Positions 17,197 to 27,137 of a stretch of DNA of 64,000 bases are shown in pieces; positions within the stretch are counted from its first letter, which is position 1, and each line of letters starts with the position of its first letter. This DNA comes from Oxalobacteraceae bacterium (GTDB lineage Bacteria > Pseudomonadota > Gammaproteobacteria > Burkholderiales > Burkholderiaceae_D), in NCBI GenBank assembly GCA_003537575.1, contig DPRS01000015.1, forward strand, positions 1 through 64,000, given 5' to 3'. The notes beneath the pieces were generated by a model. It was not told where the DNA came from. It searched no databases and worked only from the letters and a program-made list of their open reading frames with translations. The translations under genes were made by a program, and so were the position numbers.

Positions 17197-17700
17197 ATCG
17201 ATATAGGACTGACCAAGATTGCCCTGATCGGCGTGGTGGCGCTGGTCGTGATCGGGCCGGAAAAATTGCCGCAGGTGGCGCGCTTGGCCGGCACCCTGTT
17301 CGGCCGGGCGCAACGCTACATGAACCAGGTCAAGGCTGAAGTCGGCCGCGAAATGGAGCTGGAAGAGTTGCGCAAGATGCAGCAGGAAATGCAGCAAACC
17401 GCCAGCGAAGTCCAGCAAGACATAGACGAAGCGAGCCGCACCATCAATGCTGCCGTGAGCGAAGCGGCCGAAGCGGCGCTGGATCATTCCGACAGTTCCT
17501 CCTTCGATGCGCCGAGGCATGAGCATCTGGCGGAAAAAGCCAAGACTTTTCGCAAGAAAAAGCTGCTGCGTTCTTCCTCCATCCCTTCCTGGTACAAGCG
17601 GCAAAACGGCCACAAGACGCGCGTGCTGTCGGCGGCGGGACGCGTGGCCAAATACCGGCCGGCATCCGCCGCGCGCAAATCCCAGGCTTTTTTCCACTGA
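17194..17700 (+). CDS. tatB: twin-arginine translocase protein TatB
   Basis: TatB is part of the Tat substrate receptor with TatC. The 168-residue protein has an N-terminal membrane helix with the glutamate-proline region VVIGPEKLPQVAR, an amphipathic helix, then a long charged coiled-coil-like region rich in Glu and Gln. The basic C-terminal tail is low in conservation. It lies between tatA and tatC, and the start overlaps the last copy of a short repeat array. Confidence 0.94.
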   Translation: MIDIGLTKIALIGVVALVVIGPEKLPQVARLAGTLFGRAQRYMNQVKAEVGREMELEELRKMQQEMQQTASEVQQDIDEASRTINAAVSEAAEAALDHSDSSSFDAPRHEHLAEKAKTFRKKKLLRSSSIPSWYKRQNGHKTRVLSAAGRVAKYRPASAARKSQAFFH

Positions 17701-17730
17701 TGCAGGCCGCCGCCGTGCAGCCGCAAGCTC

Positions 17731-18513
17731 ATGACTGAAAATCAAGAATTCGCCGAAGCCAAAGATTCGTTCATTTCACATCTGATCGAGCTGCGCAATC
17801 GCATCATGAAGGCATCGGCCGGCGTGCTGGTCATCTTCGGCATCCTGATGCTCATGCCGGGGCCGGGCGCAATTTACGATTTCCTGGCGCAACCCATGAT
17901 TTCAGCATTGCCGCCAGGCTCGAAGCTGATCGCCACCGGCGTCATCACGCCTTTCCTGGTGCCAATGAAAATCACCTTGCTGGCGGCTTTCATCGTCGCG
18001 CTGCCGTGGGTGCTGTACCAGGCCTGGGCTTTCATCGCGCCCGGCCTGTACGCGCATGAGAAACGGCTGGTGGCGCCACTGGTGATTTCCACTTCCTTGC
18101 TATTCCTGATCGGCGTGGCATTCTGCTATTTCCTGGTGTTCGGGCAGGTTTTCAGGTTCATCTACGATTTCGCGCCGCAATCGATTACCTTTGCGCCGGA
18201 TATCGAGAACTATCTCGATTTCGTCATGGCCATGTGCCTGTCTTTCGGCCTCACCTTCGAAGTGCCGGTGGTGGTGATCGTGCTGGTGCGGATGGGACTC
18301 GTGTCGATCGAAAAATTGAAGTCCATCCGACCTTACGTCATCGTCGGCGCCTTCGTGGTGGCGGCGATTGTTACGCCACCTGATGTGATGAGCCAGCTGT
18401 TCCTGGCGGTGCCATTGTGTCTGCTGTATGAACTGGGCCTGTTGCTGGCGCCCATGTTCGTGCGCGTCACGCAAAAGCCGGAAGAAGCCGAGAAGCCGGA
18501 AGGCACTGCTTAA
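17731..18513 (+). CDS. tatC: Sec-independent translocase protein TatC
   Basis: TatC recognises twin-arginine signal peptides. The 260-residue membrane protein has six hydrophobic helices and the conserved SHLIELRNRIMKA start, the AFIAPGLYAHEKR loop and the FGLTFEVPVVV segment. It ends 19 bp before the convergent DUF2461 gene. Confidence 0.96.
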   Translation: MTENQEFAEAKDSFISHLIELRNRIMKASAGVLVIFGILMLMPGPGAIYDFLAQPMISALPPGSKLIATGVITPFLVPMKITLLAAFIVALPWVLYQAWAFIAPGLYAHEKRLVAPLVISTSLLFLIGVAFCYFLVFGQVFRFIYDFAPQSITFAPDIENYLDFVMAMCLSFGLTFEVPVVVIVLVRMGLVSIEKLKSIRPYVIVGAFVVAAIVTPPDVMSQLFLAVPLCLLYELGLLLAPMFVRVTQKPEEAEKPEGTA

Positions 18514-18532
18514 AAAAACGGCAGTGCGTTCC

Positions 18533-19210
18533 TTACGCCAGCGGTACCTGGCGCAGCCAGGCGACCAGCGGATAGGCATCGCGGAAATTCGCCAGCAATT
18601 CCTTCTTTAAATCCGCCGGGATGTTTTTGCGGATGTCGCTTTCTTTCCAGACGATAAAGCTTTTCAGCTTGATGGCTTCGATGTGCGGGCTGTCGATATC
18701 AAACCCCTTGGGCGGTCGCACCAGCTTGTCTTCTTCTTGCAAGCCGCCGAAACCTTGCAAGAGTTTCCGGTTCTTCAGCAGCTTGCCGAAACCTGCAGCG
18801 TCTTCGACCACTTGCTGGCGGATCGCCCGCAAGCGATGCGGCGGCGGCAAGTATTCGCCACCAGCCACCAGCAGCACGCCATCGGCATTGATATGGAAGT
18901 AATACGCCGGTCCACCGCCCTGGCTGGGTTTTTTCAAGCCGCTGGCGGTAATCGATGCGGCAAAATGGGTCTTGTACGGACTCTTGTCGCGCGCAAAGCG
19001 CAAGTCGCGATTGACTCGGAACAAGGCTTTTTTCGGATTGCAGCCGGCGACTGCAGGGTCGAATTTGGCGATGCCTGCAATGAGCTCGGTGACGAGTTCG
19101 AGGAATTCAGCGCGCAGGATATCGTAGCGCGGCTTGTTCATCACGAACCACGCGCGATTATTGTTTTCCGCTAATTCGGCCAGAAACTGGGTCAAATCGC
19201 GCACATGCAT
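18533..19210 (-). CDS. DUF2461-family protein
   Basis: This 225-residue cytoplasmic protein matches the DUF2461 (TIGR02453) family, seen in the start LTQFLAELAENNNRAWF and in FRVNRDLRFARDKSPYKTHF and AYYFHINADG. No biochemical role is established for the family. It is convergent with tatC and is followed 44 bp away by the DegS-like protease gene on the same strand. Confidence 0.85.
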   Translation of the reverse strand: MHVRDLTQFLAELAENNNRAWFVMNKPRYDILRAEFLELVTELIAGIAKFDPAVAGCNPKKALFRVNRDLRFARDKSPYKTHFAASITASGLKKPSQGGGPAYYFHINADGVLLVAGGEYLPPPHRLRAIRQQVVEDAAGFGKLLKNRKLLQGFGGLQEEDKLVRPPKGFDIDSPHIEAIKLKSFIVWKESDIRKNIPADLKKELLANFRDAYPLVAWLRQVPLA

Positions 19211-19254
19211 GGCTTTATCTCTTCCAGTTGCGCTGCTTATTCAGCTTAATGGGC

Positions 19255-20427
<1,173 letters not shown>

Positions 20428-20441
20428 AGAAAGCAGGAAGT

Positions 20442-21206
20442 ATGGACCAGCAGACAGTGGAAAGAGGTGAAATCGAAGTTTATTTGGCGCAAACACTAAA
20501 TATCGCACGTTTTCGCGATTATTGCCCAAATGGCTTGCAGGTGGAAGGGCGCGCCAGGATCGGCACCATCGTCAGCGGCGTCACCGCCAGCCTTGCTCTG
20601 GTCGAGGCGGCCATCGAAACTGGCGCCGATGCCATCCTGGTGCACCACGGTTACTTCTGGCGCGGCGAGGATGCGCGCATCATTGGCGTCAAGCAGCGCC
20701 GCATCGCCCGCCTGCTGGCGCATGAACTTAACCTGTTTGCCTATCATCTGCCGCTGGACATGCATCCCGAGCTTGGCAATAACGCGCAACTGGCGCACCG
20801 GCTCGGTTTGCAGGCCGATGGCCGCTTCGGTGAAGACGACTTGGGCTGGCTGGGCCGGGCAACAGACGGCGTCAACACGGTTGGCGACCTGGCGCGTGCG
20901 CTTGAAACGGCGCTGGGCCGCGCGCCGCAAGTGATCGGCGATCCGGCGCAGGCGCTTGGCCGCATCGGTTGGTGCACCGGTGCCGCTCAAAATTTGCTGA
21001 ACGAGGCCGTTGCCGCCGGCGCAACCGCTTACCTGAGTGGAGAGATTTCCGAGCCGACAGTACACCTGGCGCGAGAGACTGGCGTTGCCTATCTTGCTTG
21101 CGGCCACCATGCCACCGAGCGCTACGGCGTGCAAGCCCTCGGCGAGCATCTGGCGCAACGCTTCGGCATCAGGCATCGCTTCATCGACATTCCCAACCCG
21201 GTGTAG
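20442..21206 (+). CDS. Nif3-like dinuclear metal centre protein (DUF34)
   Basis: This 254-residue protein is a Nif3/YbgI family member, with the metal-binding ILVHHGYFW segment, the AYHLPLDMHPELGNNAQLA segment and the C-terminal ACGHHATERYGVQALGEHL. Some relatives are annotated as GTP cyclohydrolase 1 type 2, but the cellular function is uncertain. It is divergent from the protease gene with only 14 bp between the start codons. Confidence 0.9.
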   Translation: MDQQTVERGEIEVYLAQTLNIARFRDYCPNGLQVEGRARIGTIVSGVTASLALVEAAIETGADAILVHHGYFWRGEDARIIGVKQRRIARLLAHELNLFAYHLPLDMHPELGNNAQLAHRLGLQADGRFGEDDLGWLGRATDGVNTVGDLARALETALGRAPQVIGDPAQALGRIGWCTGAAQNLLNEAVAAGATAYLSGEISEPTVHLARETGVAYLACGHHATERYGVQALGEHLAQRFGIRHRFIDIPNPV

Positions 21207-21219
21207 TCCGTTAGAAAAT

Positions 21220-21639
21220 TTACTTCTTTAGTGAGTCGCGGATTTCACGCAAGAGCTGAATTTCTTCCGGAGGCGCGACTGGTGCCTCTGGCGCTGGCGG
21301 CGTCGTCCTTCTGGCTTTGTTCAACAAGCGCACCATCAGGAAAATGATAAAAGCCAGGATGACAAAGTTGAGCAAAATGGTCAGGAAATTACCATAGGCA
21401 AATACTGCTCCCGCCTTTTTCGCTTCTGTCAAGGCCAGTTGCGTTCCCTGGTTATTCAGGGGAAGGTAATAATTGGAAAAATCCAGGCCTCCCACCACCT
21501 TGCCTACCAGCGGCATGATTAAATCCTGCACGACAGAGTCAACGATTCTGCCGAATGCGGCACCGATGATCACAGCAACCGCGAGATCCACGACATTGCC
21601 CTTGACGGCAAATTCTCTAAATTCCTTCATCATTCCCAT
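21220..21639 (-). CDS. mscL: large-conductance mechanosensitive channel
   Basis: MscL opens under membrane tension to release solutes in osmotic downshock. The 139-residue protein has two membrane helices and the pore-forming VVDLAVAVIIGAAFG segment, and ends in the charged helix EEIQLLREIRDSLKK. ATG 21639 is preceded by a GGAGGAA Shine-Dalgarno, so the ten extra upstream codons are not used. Its stop faces that of the Nif3-like gene. Confidence 0.95.
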   Translation of the reverse strand: MGMMKEFREFAVKGNVVDLAVAVIIGAAFGRIVDSVVQDLIMPLVGKVVGGLDFSNYYLPLNNQGTQLALTEAKKAGAVFAYGNFLTILLNFVILAFIIFLMVRLLNKARRTTPPAPEAPVAPPEEIQLLREIRDSLKK

Positions 21640-21820
21640 GTAAGTTCCTCCGGTGTTTTCAAGATTCAAAGCATTTTACGCATGATTTGAAGAAAATTAA
21701 TCAGCTAATCAGCGATGGAATGAGCCGAATGATGCCTGCCAACAGAACGCAGAAAGGTGAATGAGGGCAGAAAAGCCTTGGTTAAAGCTTCCGAAAATGC
21801 CTCGCGGGAATGGATTTTCT

Positions 21821-21848
21821 TTGAAAGGCGGCATGACTCCGTTATAAT
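21821..21848 (+). promoter_or_regulatory. sigma-70 promoter of petABC
   Basis: TTGAAA (21821-21826) and TATAAT (21843-21848) are separated by 16 bp and lie about 56 bp before petA in a 265-bp intergenic region. The perfect -10 and near-consensus -35 suggest a strong constitutive promoter. Confidence 0.65.
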
Positions 21849-21904
21849 TTAATGTTGCTAGAAGTTTCGTGCAAGTTTCGCAATTTGACTAAATCGGGGT
21901 AGGT

Positions 21905-22513
21905 ATGAGTAACGAAAAGCAGGTCGATTCAGGCCGTCGCGGCTTGCTCGTCGCCACATGTGCGGCGGGCGGGGTGGCGGGTCTGGCCACGGCTGGAGCC
22001 TTTGTGTCCACCTTTCAGCCGTCCGAGCGCGCCAAAGCCGCCGGCGCGCCAGTGGAAGTGGATATTTCGGACTTGGCGCCGGGACAAATGAAAACCGTGG
22101 AATGGCGCGGCAAGCCCGTCTGGATCCTGAAGCGCACACCGGAAATGGTCGGGACCTTGCCCAAGCTGGATGACAAGCTGGTCGATCCCAATTCGGAGCG
22201 CAATCCGGAAGAATTCACACCGGAATATGCGCGCAACGAGCATCGTTCCATCAAGCCGGAGATCCTGGTTGTCGTAGGTATCTGTACGCACCTGGGCTGC
22301 TCGCCGACCACCAAGCTGCAGTCGGGGCCGCAACCCTCGCTGCCGGATGACTGGATGGGTGGCTTCCTGTGCCCCTGCCATGGCTCGATCTTCGACGTTG
22401 CTGGCCGCGTCTACAAGAACGTTCCCGCACCGGACAATCTGCCGGTGCCGCGCCACATGTATCTCTCCGACACCAAGCTGGTGATCGGTCAGGATGAGAA
22501 AGGGGAAGCGTAA
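21905..22513 (+). CDS. petA: cytochrome bc1 Rieske iron-sulfur subunit
   Basis: This 202-residue subunit carries the 2Fe-2S centre of complex III. The Rieske motifs are CTHLGC (127-132) and CPCHGS (156-161); Cys127, His129, Cys156 and His159 bind the cluster, and Cys132 and Cys158 form the disulfide. The N terminus has a twin-arginine type anchor (SGRRGLLVATCAAGG), fitting the tatABC genes nearby. First gene of petABC. Confidence 0.96.
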   Translation: MSNEKQVDSGRRGLLVATCAAGGVAGLATAGAFVSTFQPSERAKAAGAPVEVDISDLAPGQMKTVEWRGKPVWILKRTPEMVGTLPKLDDKLVDPNSERNPEEFTPEYARNEHRSIKPEILVVVGICTHLGCSPTTKLQSGPQPSLPDDWMGGFLCPCHGSIFDVAGRVYKNVPAPDNLPVPRHMYLSDTKLVIGQDEKGEA

Positions 22514-22515
22514 CC

Positions 22516-23919
22516 ATGGCTTTCGTAGAAAAAAAACTGCCGGCTGATGCTCCTGCCGCGGCCAAGGCATTGAACTGGGTGGATTCCCGTTTCCCGCTGT
22601 CCAAGCTGTGGTATGACCAGTGGGGCCGTTATTACGCGCCGAAGAACTTCAACTACTGGTACATCTTCGGTTCGCTGGCCATGCTGGTGCTGGTGATCCA
22701 GATTGTTAGCGGTATTTTCCTTGTGATGCACTACAAGCCGGACGCCAACCTGGCGTTCGCCTCGGTCGAGTACATCATGCGCGACGTGCCTTGGGGCTGG
22801 CTGGTGCGCTACATGCACTCCACCGGCGCTTCCGCCTTTTTCATCGTGGTCTACCTGCACATGACCCGCGGCCTCCTGTACGGTTCCTACCGCAAGCCGC
22901 GCGAGCTGATCTGGCTGTTCGGCGTCGGCATCTTCCTGATGCTGATGGCGGAAGCCTTCATGGGCTACCTGCTGCCTTGGGGCCAGATGTCGTACTGGGG
23001 TGCCCAGGTGATCGTCAACCTGTTCGGTGCGATCCCCTTCATCGGCCCGGACCTGTCGCTGTGGATCCGCGGCGACTACGTGGTGTCGGATGCCACCCTG
23101 AACCGCTTCTTCTCGTTCCACGTGATCGCGGTTCCGCTGGTGCTGCTCGGCCTGGTGGCTGCCCACCTGATCGCGCTGCACGAAGTGGGTTCGAACAATC
23201 CGGACGGCATCGAAGTCAAGGATACCCTGGGCGCGGACGGTTATCCGGTCGATGCGATTCCTTCGCATCCGTACTACACGGTGCATGACGTCTTCGGCGT
23301 GGCGGTGTTCCTGACGATTTTCAGCGCAGTGGTATTCTTTGCGCCGGAAATGGGCGGCTACTTCCTGGAGTACAACAACTTCATCCCGGCCGATCCGCTC
23401 AAGACTCCGCCGCACATCGCGCCGGTCTGGTACTTCACGCCGTTCTACTCGGTCCTGCGTGCCACCACGACACAATTCATGTATGCGCTGGAAATCGGCG
23501 TGGTCGCCTACGTCGTGCTGGTCATGCTGCGCACCAAGCTGCCTTCGAAGGTCAAGGGTGGCATCGCTATCGTGGCGCTGGTTGCGCTGGCGGGCATGTT
23601 CGTGTTTGACGCGAAATTCTGGGGCGTGGTGCTGATGGGCGTGTCGGTGCTGATCCTGGCCGGCTTGCCGTGGCTGGATCGTTCGCCGGTCAAGTCGATC
23701 CGCTATCGTCCGACCTGGCACAAGTATGTGTTCGCGGTATTCGGCATTGCCTTCCTGATCCTGGGCTATCTCGGTGTGCAGCCGCCCACCGCCGGCCGTA
23801 CCCTGGTTTCGCAGATCTGCACCTTCATCTATTTCGGCTTCTTCATGCTGATGCCGTGGTGGAGCGCAATGGGCCAGTTCAAGCCGGTGCCCAAGCGCGT
23901 GACTTTCCATCCGCACTAA
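22516..23919 (+). CDS. petB: cytochrome b of the bc1 complex
   Basis: This 467-residue membrane protein binds hemes bL and bH and forms the quinol sites of complex III. Conserved stretches include GWLVRYMHSTGASAFFIVV, MGYLLPWGQMSYWGA with its heme-ligand surroundings, and the Qo-site PPHIAPVWYFTPFYS. The family's PEWY is not exact here. It starts two bases after petA. Confidence 0.96.
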   Translation: MAFVEKKLPADAPAAAKALNWVDSRFPLSKLWYDQWGRYYAPKNFNYWYIFGSLAMLVLVIQIVSGIFLVMHYKPDANLAFASVEYIMRDVPWGWLVRYMHSTGASAFFIVVYLHMTRGLLYGSYRKPRELIWLFGVGIFLMLMAEAFMGYLLPWGQMSYWGAQVIVNLFGAIPFIGPDLSLWIRGDYVVSDATLNRFFSFHVIAVPLVLLGLVAAHLIALHEVGSNNPDGIEVKDTLGADGYPVDAIPSHPYYTVHDVFGVAVFLTIFSAVVFFAPEMGGYFLEYNNFIPADPLKTPPHIAPVWYFTPFYSVLRATTTQFMYALEIGVVAYVVLVMLRTKLPSKVKGGIAIVALVALAGMFVFDAKFWGVVLMGVSVLILAGLPWLDRSPVKSIRYRPTWHKYVFAVFGIAFLILGYLGVQPPTAGRTLVSQICTFIYFGFFMLMPWWSAMGQFKPVPKRVTFHPH

Positions 23920-23939
23920 GCTGAAAAGGATAAAACAAC

Positions 23940-24704
23940 ATGAAATTGCTGAAAAAACTGATTGCAGCCGTGGCCTTTGTGCCGGCCATGGCGATGGCGG
24001 CAGGCGGCGGTTTTCCGCTGGATGCGGCGCCGGACCATACCCGTGACCTGGCTTCGCTGCAAAACGGTGCCAAGCTGTTCGTCAACTATTGCCTGAACTG
24101 CCATGCCGCTTCCAGCATGCGCTACAACCGCATGCGGGATATCGGCCTCTCCGATGAGCAGATCAAGGATAATCTGCTGTTCGCCGGCAACAAGGTGGGC
24201 GATCTGATGACCGTGACGCTGTCGGCCAAGGATGCCAAGGAATGGTTCGGCGCCGTGCCGCCGGATCTGTCGGTGATCGCGCGCGCCAAGGCTTCCGCCG
24301 ACGGCAGCGGTCCGGACTGGCTGTACACTTACCTGCGCACCTTCTACAAGGATGACACTCGCCCGACCGGCTGGAACAACATGGTGTTCCCGGCTGTCGG
24401 CATGCCGCATGCCTTGTGGGAACTGCAAGGTGTCCGCACTGCCAAGTTCGTCGACGCCAAGGATCCGCACGATCCCAGCAAGACCGTGCAACACTTCGAA
24501 GGTTTTGAACAGGTCAAACCGGGCAAGCTGGATAACGTGGAATATGACCGTCAGGTCGCCGATCTGGTCGGTTTCATGACCTGGATGGGCGAGCCGGTGC
24601 AAGATACCCGCCGCCGCCTCGGGGTATGGGTGTTCATGTTCCTTGCGGTGTTCGCCTTCCTTGCCTGGCTGCTGAACCGTTCGTACTGGAAAGAAGTCAA
24701 ATAA
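23940..24704 (+). CDS. petC: cytochrome c1
   Basis: This 254-residue subunit accepts electrons from the Rieske protein. A signal peptide (about 1-20) precedes the heme c site CLNCH (Cys51, Cys54, His55). The methionine-ligand region is probably in VFPAVGMPHALWEL, and a C-terminal membrane anchor lies near 229-246. A terminator follows, closing petABC. Confidence 0.95.
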   Translation: MKLLKKLIAAVAFVPAMAMAAGGGFPLDAAPDHTRDLASLQNGAKLFVNYCLNCHAASSMRYNRMRDIGLSDEQIKDNLLFAGNKVGDLMTVTLSAKDAKEWFGAVPPDLSVIARAKASADGSGPDWLYTYLRTFYKDDTRPTGWNNMVFPAVGMPHALWELQGVRTAKFVDAKDPHDPSKTVQHFEGFEQVKPGKLDNVEYDRQVADLVGFMTWMGEPVQDTRRRLGVWVFMFLAVFAFLAWLLNRSYWKEVK

Positions 24705-24732
24705 CTTAAAGCCCCTTCCGGGCAGTTGATTC

Positions 24733-24766
24733 GGGGTGAGTCGTTCAACGTCTCACCCCTTTGTTT
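24733..24766 (+). terminator. terminator after petC
   Basis: GGGGTGAG (24733-24740) pairs with CTCACCCC (24752-24759) around an 11-base loop and is followed by TTTGTTT. It lies between petC and sspA. Confidence 0.8.
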
Positions 24767-24782
24767 CTAAGGAACTGCAAAA

Positions 24783-25394
24783 ATGATGGTTCTCTACTCG
24801 GGCACGACTTGCCCATTTTCCCAACGCTGCCGTCTCGTCCTGTTTGAAAAGGGCATGGACTTCGAAGTGCGCGATGTCGACCTGTTCAACAAGCCGGAAG
24901 ATATTTCGGTGATGAATCCCTACGGCCAGGTGCCGATCCTGGTCGAACGCGATCTGATCCTGTACGAATCGAATATCATCAACGAATACATCGATGAGCG
25001 TTTTCCGCATCCGCAACTGATGCCGGCAGACCCGCTGATGCGTGCCCGTGCCCGTTTGATGCTGTTCAATTTCGAAAAGGAATTGTTCATCCACGTGCAT
25101 ACGCTGGAAAACGACAAAGGTAAGAGTGGCGAGAAGGCGCTGGAGAAGGCGCGCGTCGAAATCCGTGATCGCCTGACCGAGCTGGCGCCTCTGTTCCTGA
25201 AGAACAAGTACATGCTGGGCGACGAATTCTCCATGCTCGACGTGGCGATTGCACCGCTGCTGTGGCGCCTCGACCATTACGGTATCGAACTGTCGAAGAC
25301 GGCAGCGCCGCTGATGAAGTATGCTGAGCGGATCTTCTCCCGCCCCGCTTACATCGAAGCCTTGACCCCGTCCGAGAAGGTGATGCGCCGCTAA
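24783..25394 (+). CDS. sspA: stringent starvation protein A
   Basis: SspA is a glutathione S-transferase-like protein that binds RNA polymerase during starvation and acid stress. The 203 residues show the thioredoxin-like N-terminal half (VLYSGTTCPFSQRCRLVLFEKG) and an all-helical C-terminal half. Two ATGs in tandem (24783, 24786) allow either start. It is followed by sspB after 33 bp. Confidence 0.92.
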   Translation: MMVLYSGTTCPFSQRCRLVLFEKGMDFEVRDVDLFNKPEDISVMNPYGQVPILVERDLILYESNIINEYIDERFPHPQLMPADPLMRARARLMLFNFEKELFIHVHTLENDKGKSGEKALEKARVEIRDRLTELAPLFLKNKYMLGDEFSMLDVAIAPLLWRLDHYGIELSKTAAPLMKYAERIFSRPAYIEALTPSEKVMRR

Positions 25395-25427
25395 CAGGCG
25401 GCATCCATTTGATAGCGATTGTTTAGC

Positions 25428-25919
25428 ATGTCCGAAACTTCGACCAAACCCTACCTGTTGCGCGCCATTTACGAATGGTGCACCGACAATGGCTATACGC
25501 CTTATCTGGCGGTGATGGTCGATGGCCGCACGCGCGTGCCGATGCAATTCGTCAAAAATGGCGAGATCGTGCTCAATGTCAGCTTCGATGCCACCAGCGG
25601 CTTGAGGATGGATAACGATTTCATCCACTTCAATGCGCGCTTCGGCGGCGTGTCGCGGGATATCATCATCCCGGTGGAAAACGTGATTGCGATCTATGCG
25701 CGCGAGAACGGACAAGGGATGGCATTCGATGTCGCCAAGCCCTCCGCCGAGGATATCCAGGCGATGGAAGACCAGATCGACGGCGCGGCGCGCACGGAAC
25801 CGGCCAGTCTGTCTTCCGTGCCGGCGACGTCTGCCGACAAGGCCGAGGGCACCGCCTCCGATGGAAATGACGAGCCGCCTAAAAAAGGTGGGCGTCCGAC
25901 GCTGACCCGCATCAAATAA
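25428..25919 (+). CDS. sspB: ClpXP specificity adaptor SspB
   Basis: SspB tethers ssrA-tagged proteins to ClpXP. The 163-residue protein starts MSETSTKPYLLRAIYEWC, has the conserved MQFVKNGEIVLNVSFDAT and FGGVSRDIIIPVENVIAIYARENG segments, then a flexible linker and a short C-terminal basic motif (GGRPTLTRIK) that would contact ClpX. ATG 25428 is preferred over the upstream TTG. Confidence 0.93.
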   Translation: MSETSTKPYLLRAIYEWCTDNGYTPYLAVMVDGRTRVPMQFVKNGEIVLNVSFDATSGLRMDNDFIHFNARFGGVSRDIIIPVENVIAIYARENGQGMAFDVAKPSAEDIQAMEDQIDGAARTEPASLSSVPATSADKAEGTASDGNDEPPKKGGRPTLTRIK

Positions 25920-25929
25920 TCCAGTACAA
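25902..25929 (+). promoter_or_regulatory. promoter of tRNA-Thr
   Basis: CTGACC (25902-25907) and TACAAT (25924-25929) are 16 bp apart and end 19 bp before the tRNA, with the -35 inside the end of sspB. Confidence 0.55.
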
Positions 25930-25948
25930 TACGCGGTCTTCAAGTTTC

Positions 25949-26024
25949 GCCGGCTTAGCTCATCTGGTAGAGCACCTGACTTGTAATCAGGGGGTGGCGG
26001 GTTCAAGTCCTGCAGCCGGCACCA
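25949..26024 (+). tRNA. tRNA-Thr (anticodon TGT)
   Basis: The 76-base sequence folds as a cloverleaf. The acceptor stem GCCGGCT/AGCCGGC is complete, the anticodon loop CTTGTAA gives anticodon TGT, the T loop is TTCAAGT, and the 3' CCA is encoded. A terminator hairpin follows immediately. Confidence 0.97.
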
Positions 26025-26026
26025 AT

Positions 26027-26065
26027 AAAAAAGCTTACGTTCCCATGCGGGACGTAAGCTTTTTT
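26027..26065. terminator. bidirectional terminator after tRNA-Thr
   Basis: An A-rich arm AAAAAAGCTTACG pairs with CGTAAGCTTTTTT around a GC-rich top with ATGC loop and one bulged base. The A and T runs on either side make it usable in both directions, for tRNA-Thr on plus and the membrane-protein gene on minus. Confidence 0.85.
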
Positions 26066-26090
26066 CATATCCGGGCGATAGGTGCGCTGA

Positions 26091-26501
26091 TCAGCTTTGC
26101 CGCACGCGAGATGCAGATGCGGCGAAGGCAAAACGTCCACGCAACCGGAAAGTCGCTTCCACCGCCTTGAGCGCGGTCCAGGCGATCATCAGCACCAGCG
26201 CAATGTTCTTGCCACCTTCAAGCGGTATGCCGGCATGGATGGCAAAAGTAATGCCGGCATTTGCCAGCGCATAGAGCAACAGCACGGCCGCGGCAACCCG
26301 GCTTTTCCAGTACAGCAGACTCAGGCCGCCCACAGCCAGGATCAGCGCGTGGATCAGCAGGGAAGGGCCGTACTTGAAGGAGAAGGCAGTTTGCACCACT
26401 GCCCAGAACAGTATCGCTATCGCGCATTCGCGTGCCATGCTGCTGGCCGTTTCGCGGTCGGGGATTTTTGCCAGCCAGGCGCCGAATTTTTTATCCGTCA
26501 T
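26091..26501 (-). CDS. small inner-membrane protein of unknown function
   Basis: This 136-residue protein has a hydrophilic N terminus (MTDKKFGAWLAKIPDRE) and about four hydrophobic segments (near 27-40, 48-64, 69-90 and 99-113), ending in a basic tail. I do not recognise a family. It is the last gene of the minus-strand group after ubiX (29 bp apart) and ends at a bidirectional terminator. Confidence 0.7.
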   Translation of the reverse strand: MTDKKFGAWLAKIPDRETASSMARECAIAILFWAVVQTAFSFKYGPSLLIHALILAVGGLSLLYWKSRVAAAVLLLYALANAGITFAIHAGIPLEGGKNIALVLMIAWTALKAVEATFRLRGRFAFAASASRVRQS

Positions 26502-26530
26502 AGAGTCTTTTCTGAGGAAAGTTCGGACTG

Positions 26531-27136
26531 TCAGGCTTCGCCTGCGCGCATGCCTTGCCAGCGTGGCGCCAGTGCGTGTTCAATGCTGAATAAATCCAGT
26601 ACGCGGGCCAGGGTATGGTCGACCATGTCTTCGATGCTTTGCGGTTTTTGATAAAACCCTGGCAGTGGCGGGAAAACGATGCCACCCATTTCGGTGACGG
26701 CAGTCATGTTGCGCAAATGCGCAAGATTGAAGGGGGTTTCCCGCACCATTAACACCAGCCGGCGGCGTTCCTTCAGGACCACGTCGGCGGCGCGGGTGAT
26801 GAGATTGTCGGACAGGCCATGCGCCACCGCCGCCAGGGTCCTCATGGAGCAGGGCGCGATGACCATGCCATCCGACTGGAACGAGCCGCTGGCAATCGAA
26901 GCGCCGACATCACGCACGTTATGCGCGACATGCGCCAGCGTTTCGACTTCCTTGCGGCCCAGTCCCAGTTCCTGGTGCAGGTTCAGCACGCCGGCTTCGG
27001 ACACCAGCAGGTGGGTTTCGATAGCCGGAATGGCACGCAGGATCTGCAGCAGTCGCACGCCGTACACCGCGCCGGTGGCGCCGGTGATGGCGACGATCAG
27101 CCGCCGCGGCCTAGCTGCGCCGGCTGACAGAGGCAC
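26531..27136 (-). CDS. ubiX: flavin prenyltransferase UbiX
   Basis: UbiX makes the prenylated FMN cofactor for the UbiD decarboxylase of ubiquinone synthesis. The 201-residue flavoprotein shows ITGATGAVYGVRLL near the N terminus, the VIAPCSMRTLAAVAHGLSDNL segment and the ETPFNLAHLRNM region. It begins one base after the grxD stop region, so the two are probably co-transcribed. Confidence 0.93.
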   Translation of the reverse strand: MPLSAGAARPRRLIVAITGATGAVYGVRLLQILRAIPAIETHLLVSEAGVLNLHQELGLGRKEVETLAHVAHNVRDVGASIASGSFQSDGMVIAPCSMRTLAAVAHGLSDNLITRAADVVLKERRRLVLMVRETPFNLAHLRNMTAVTEMGGIVFPPLPGFYQKPQSIEDMVDHTLARVLDLFSIEHALAPRWQGMRAGEA

Positions 27137-27137
27137 T

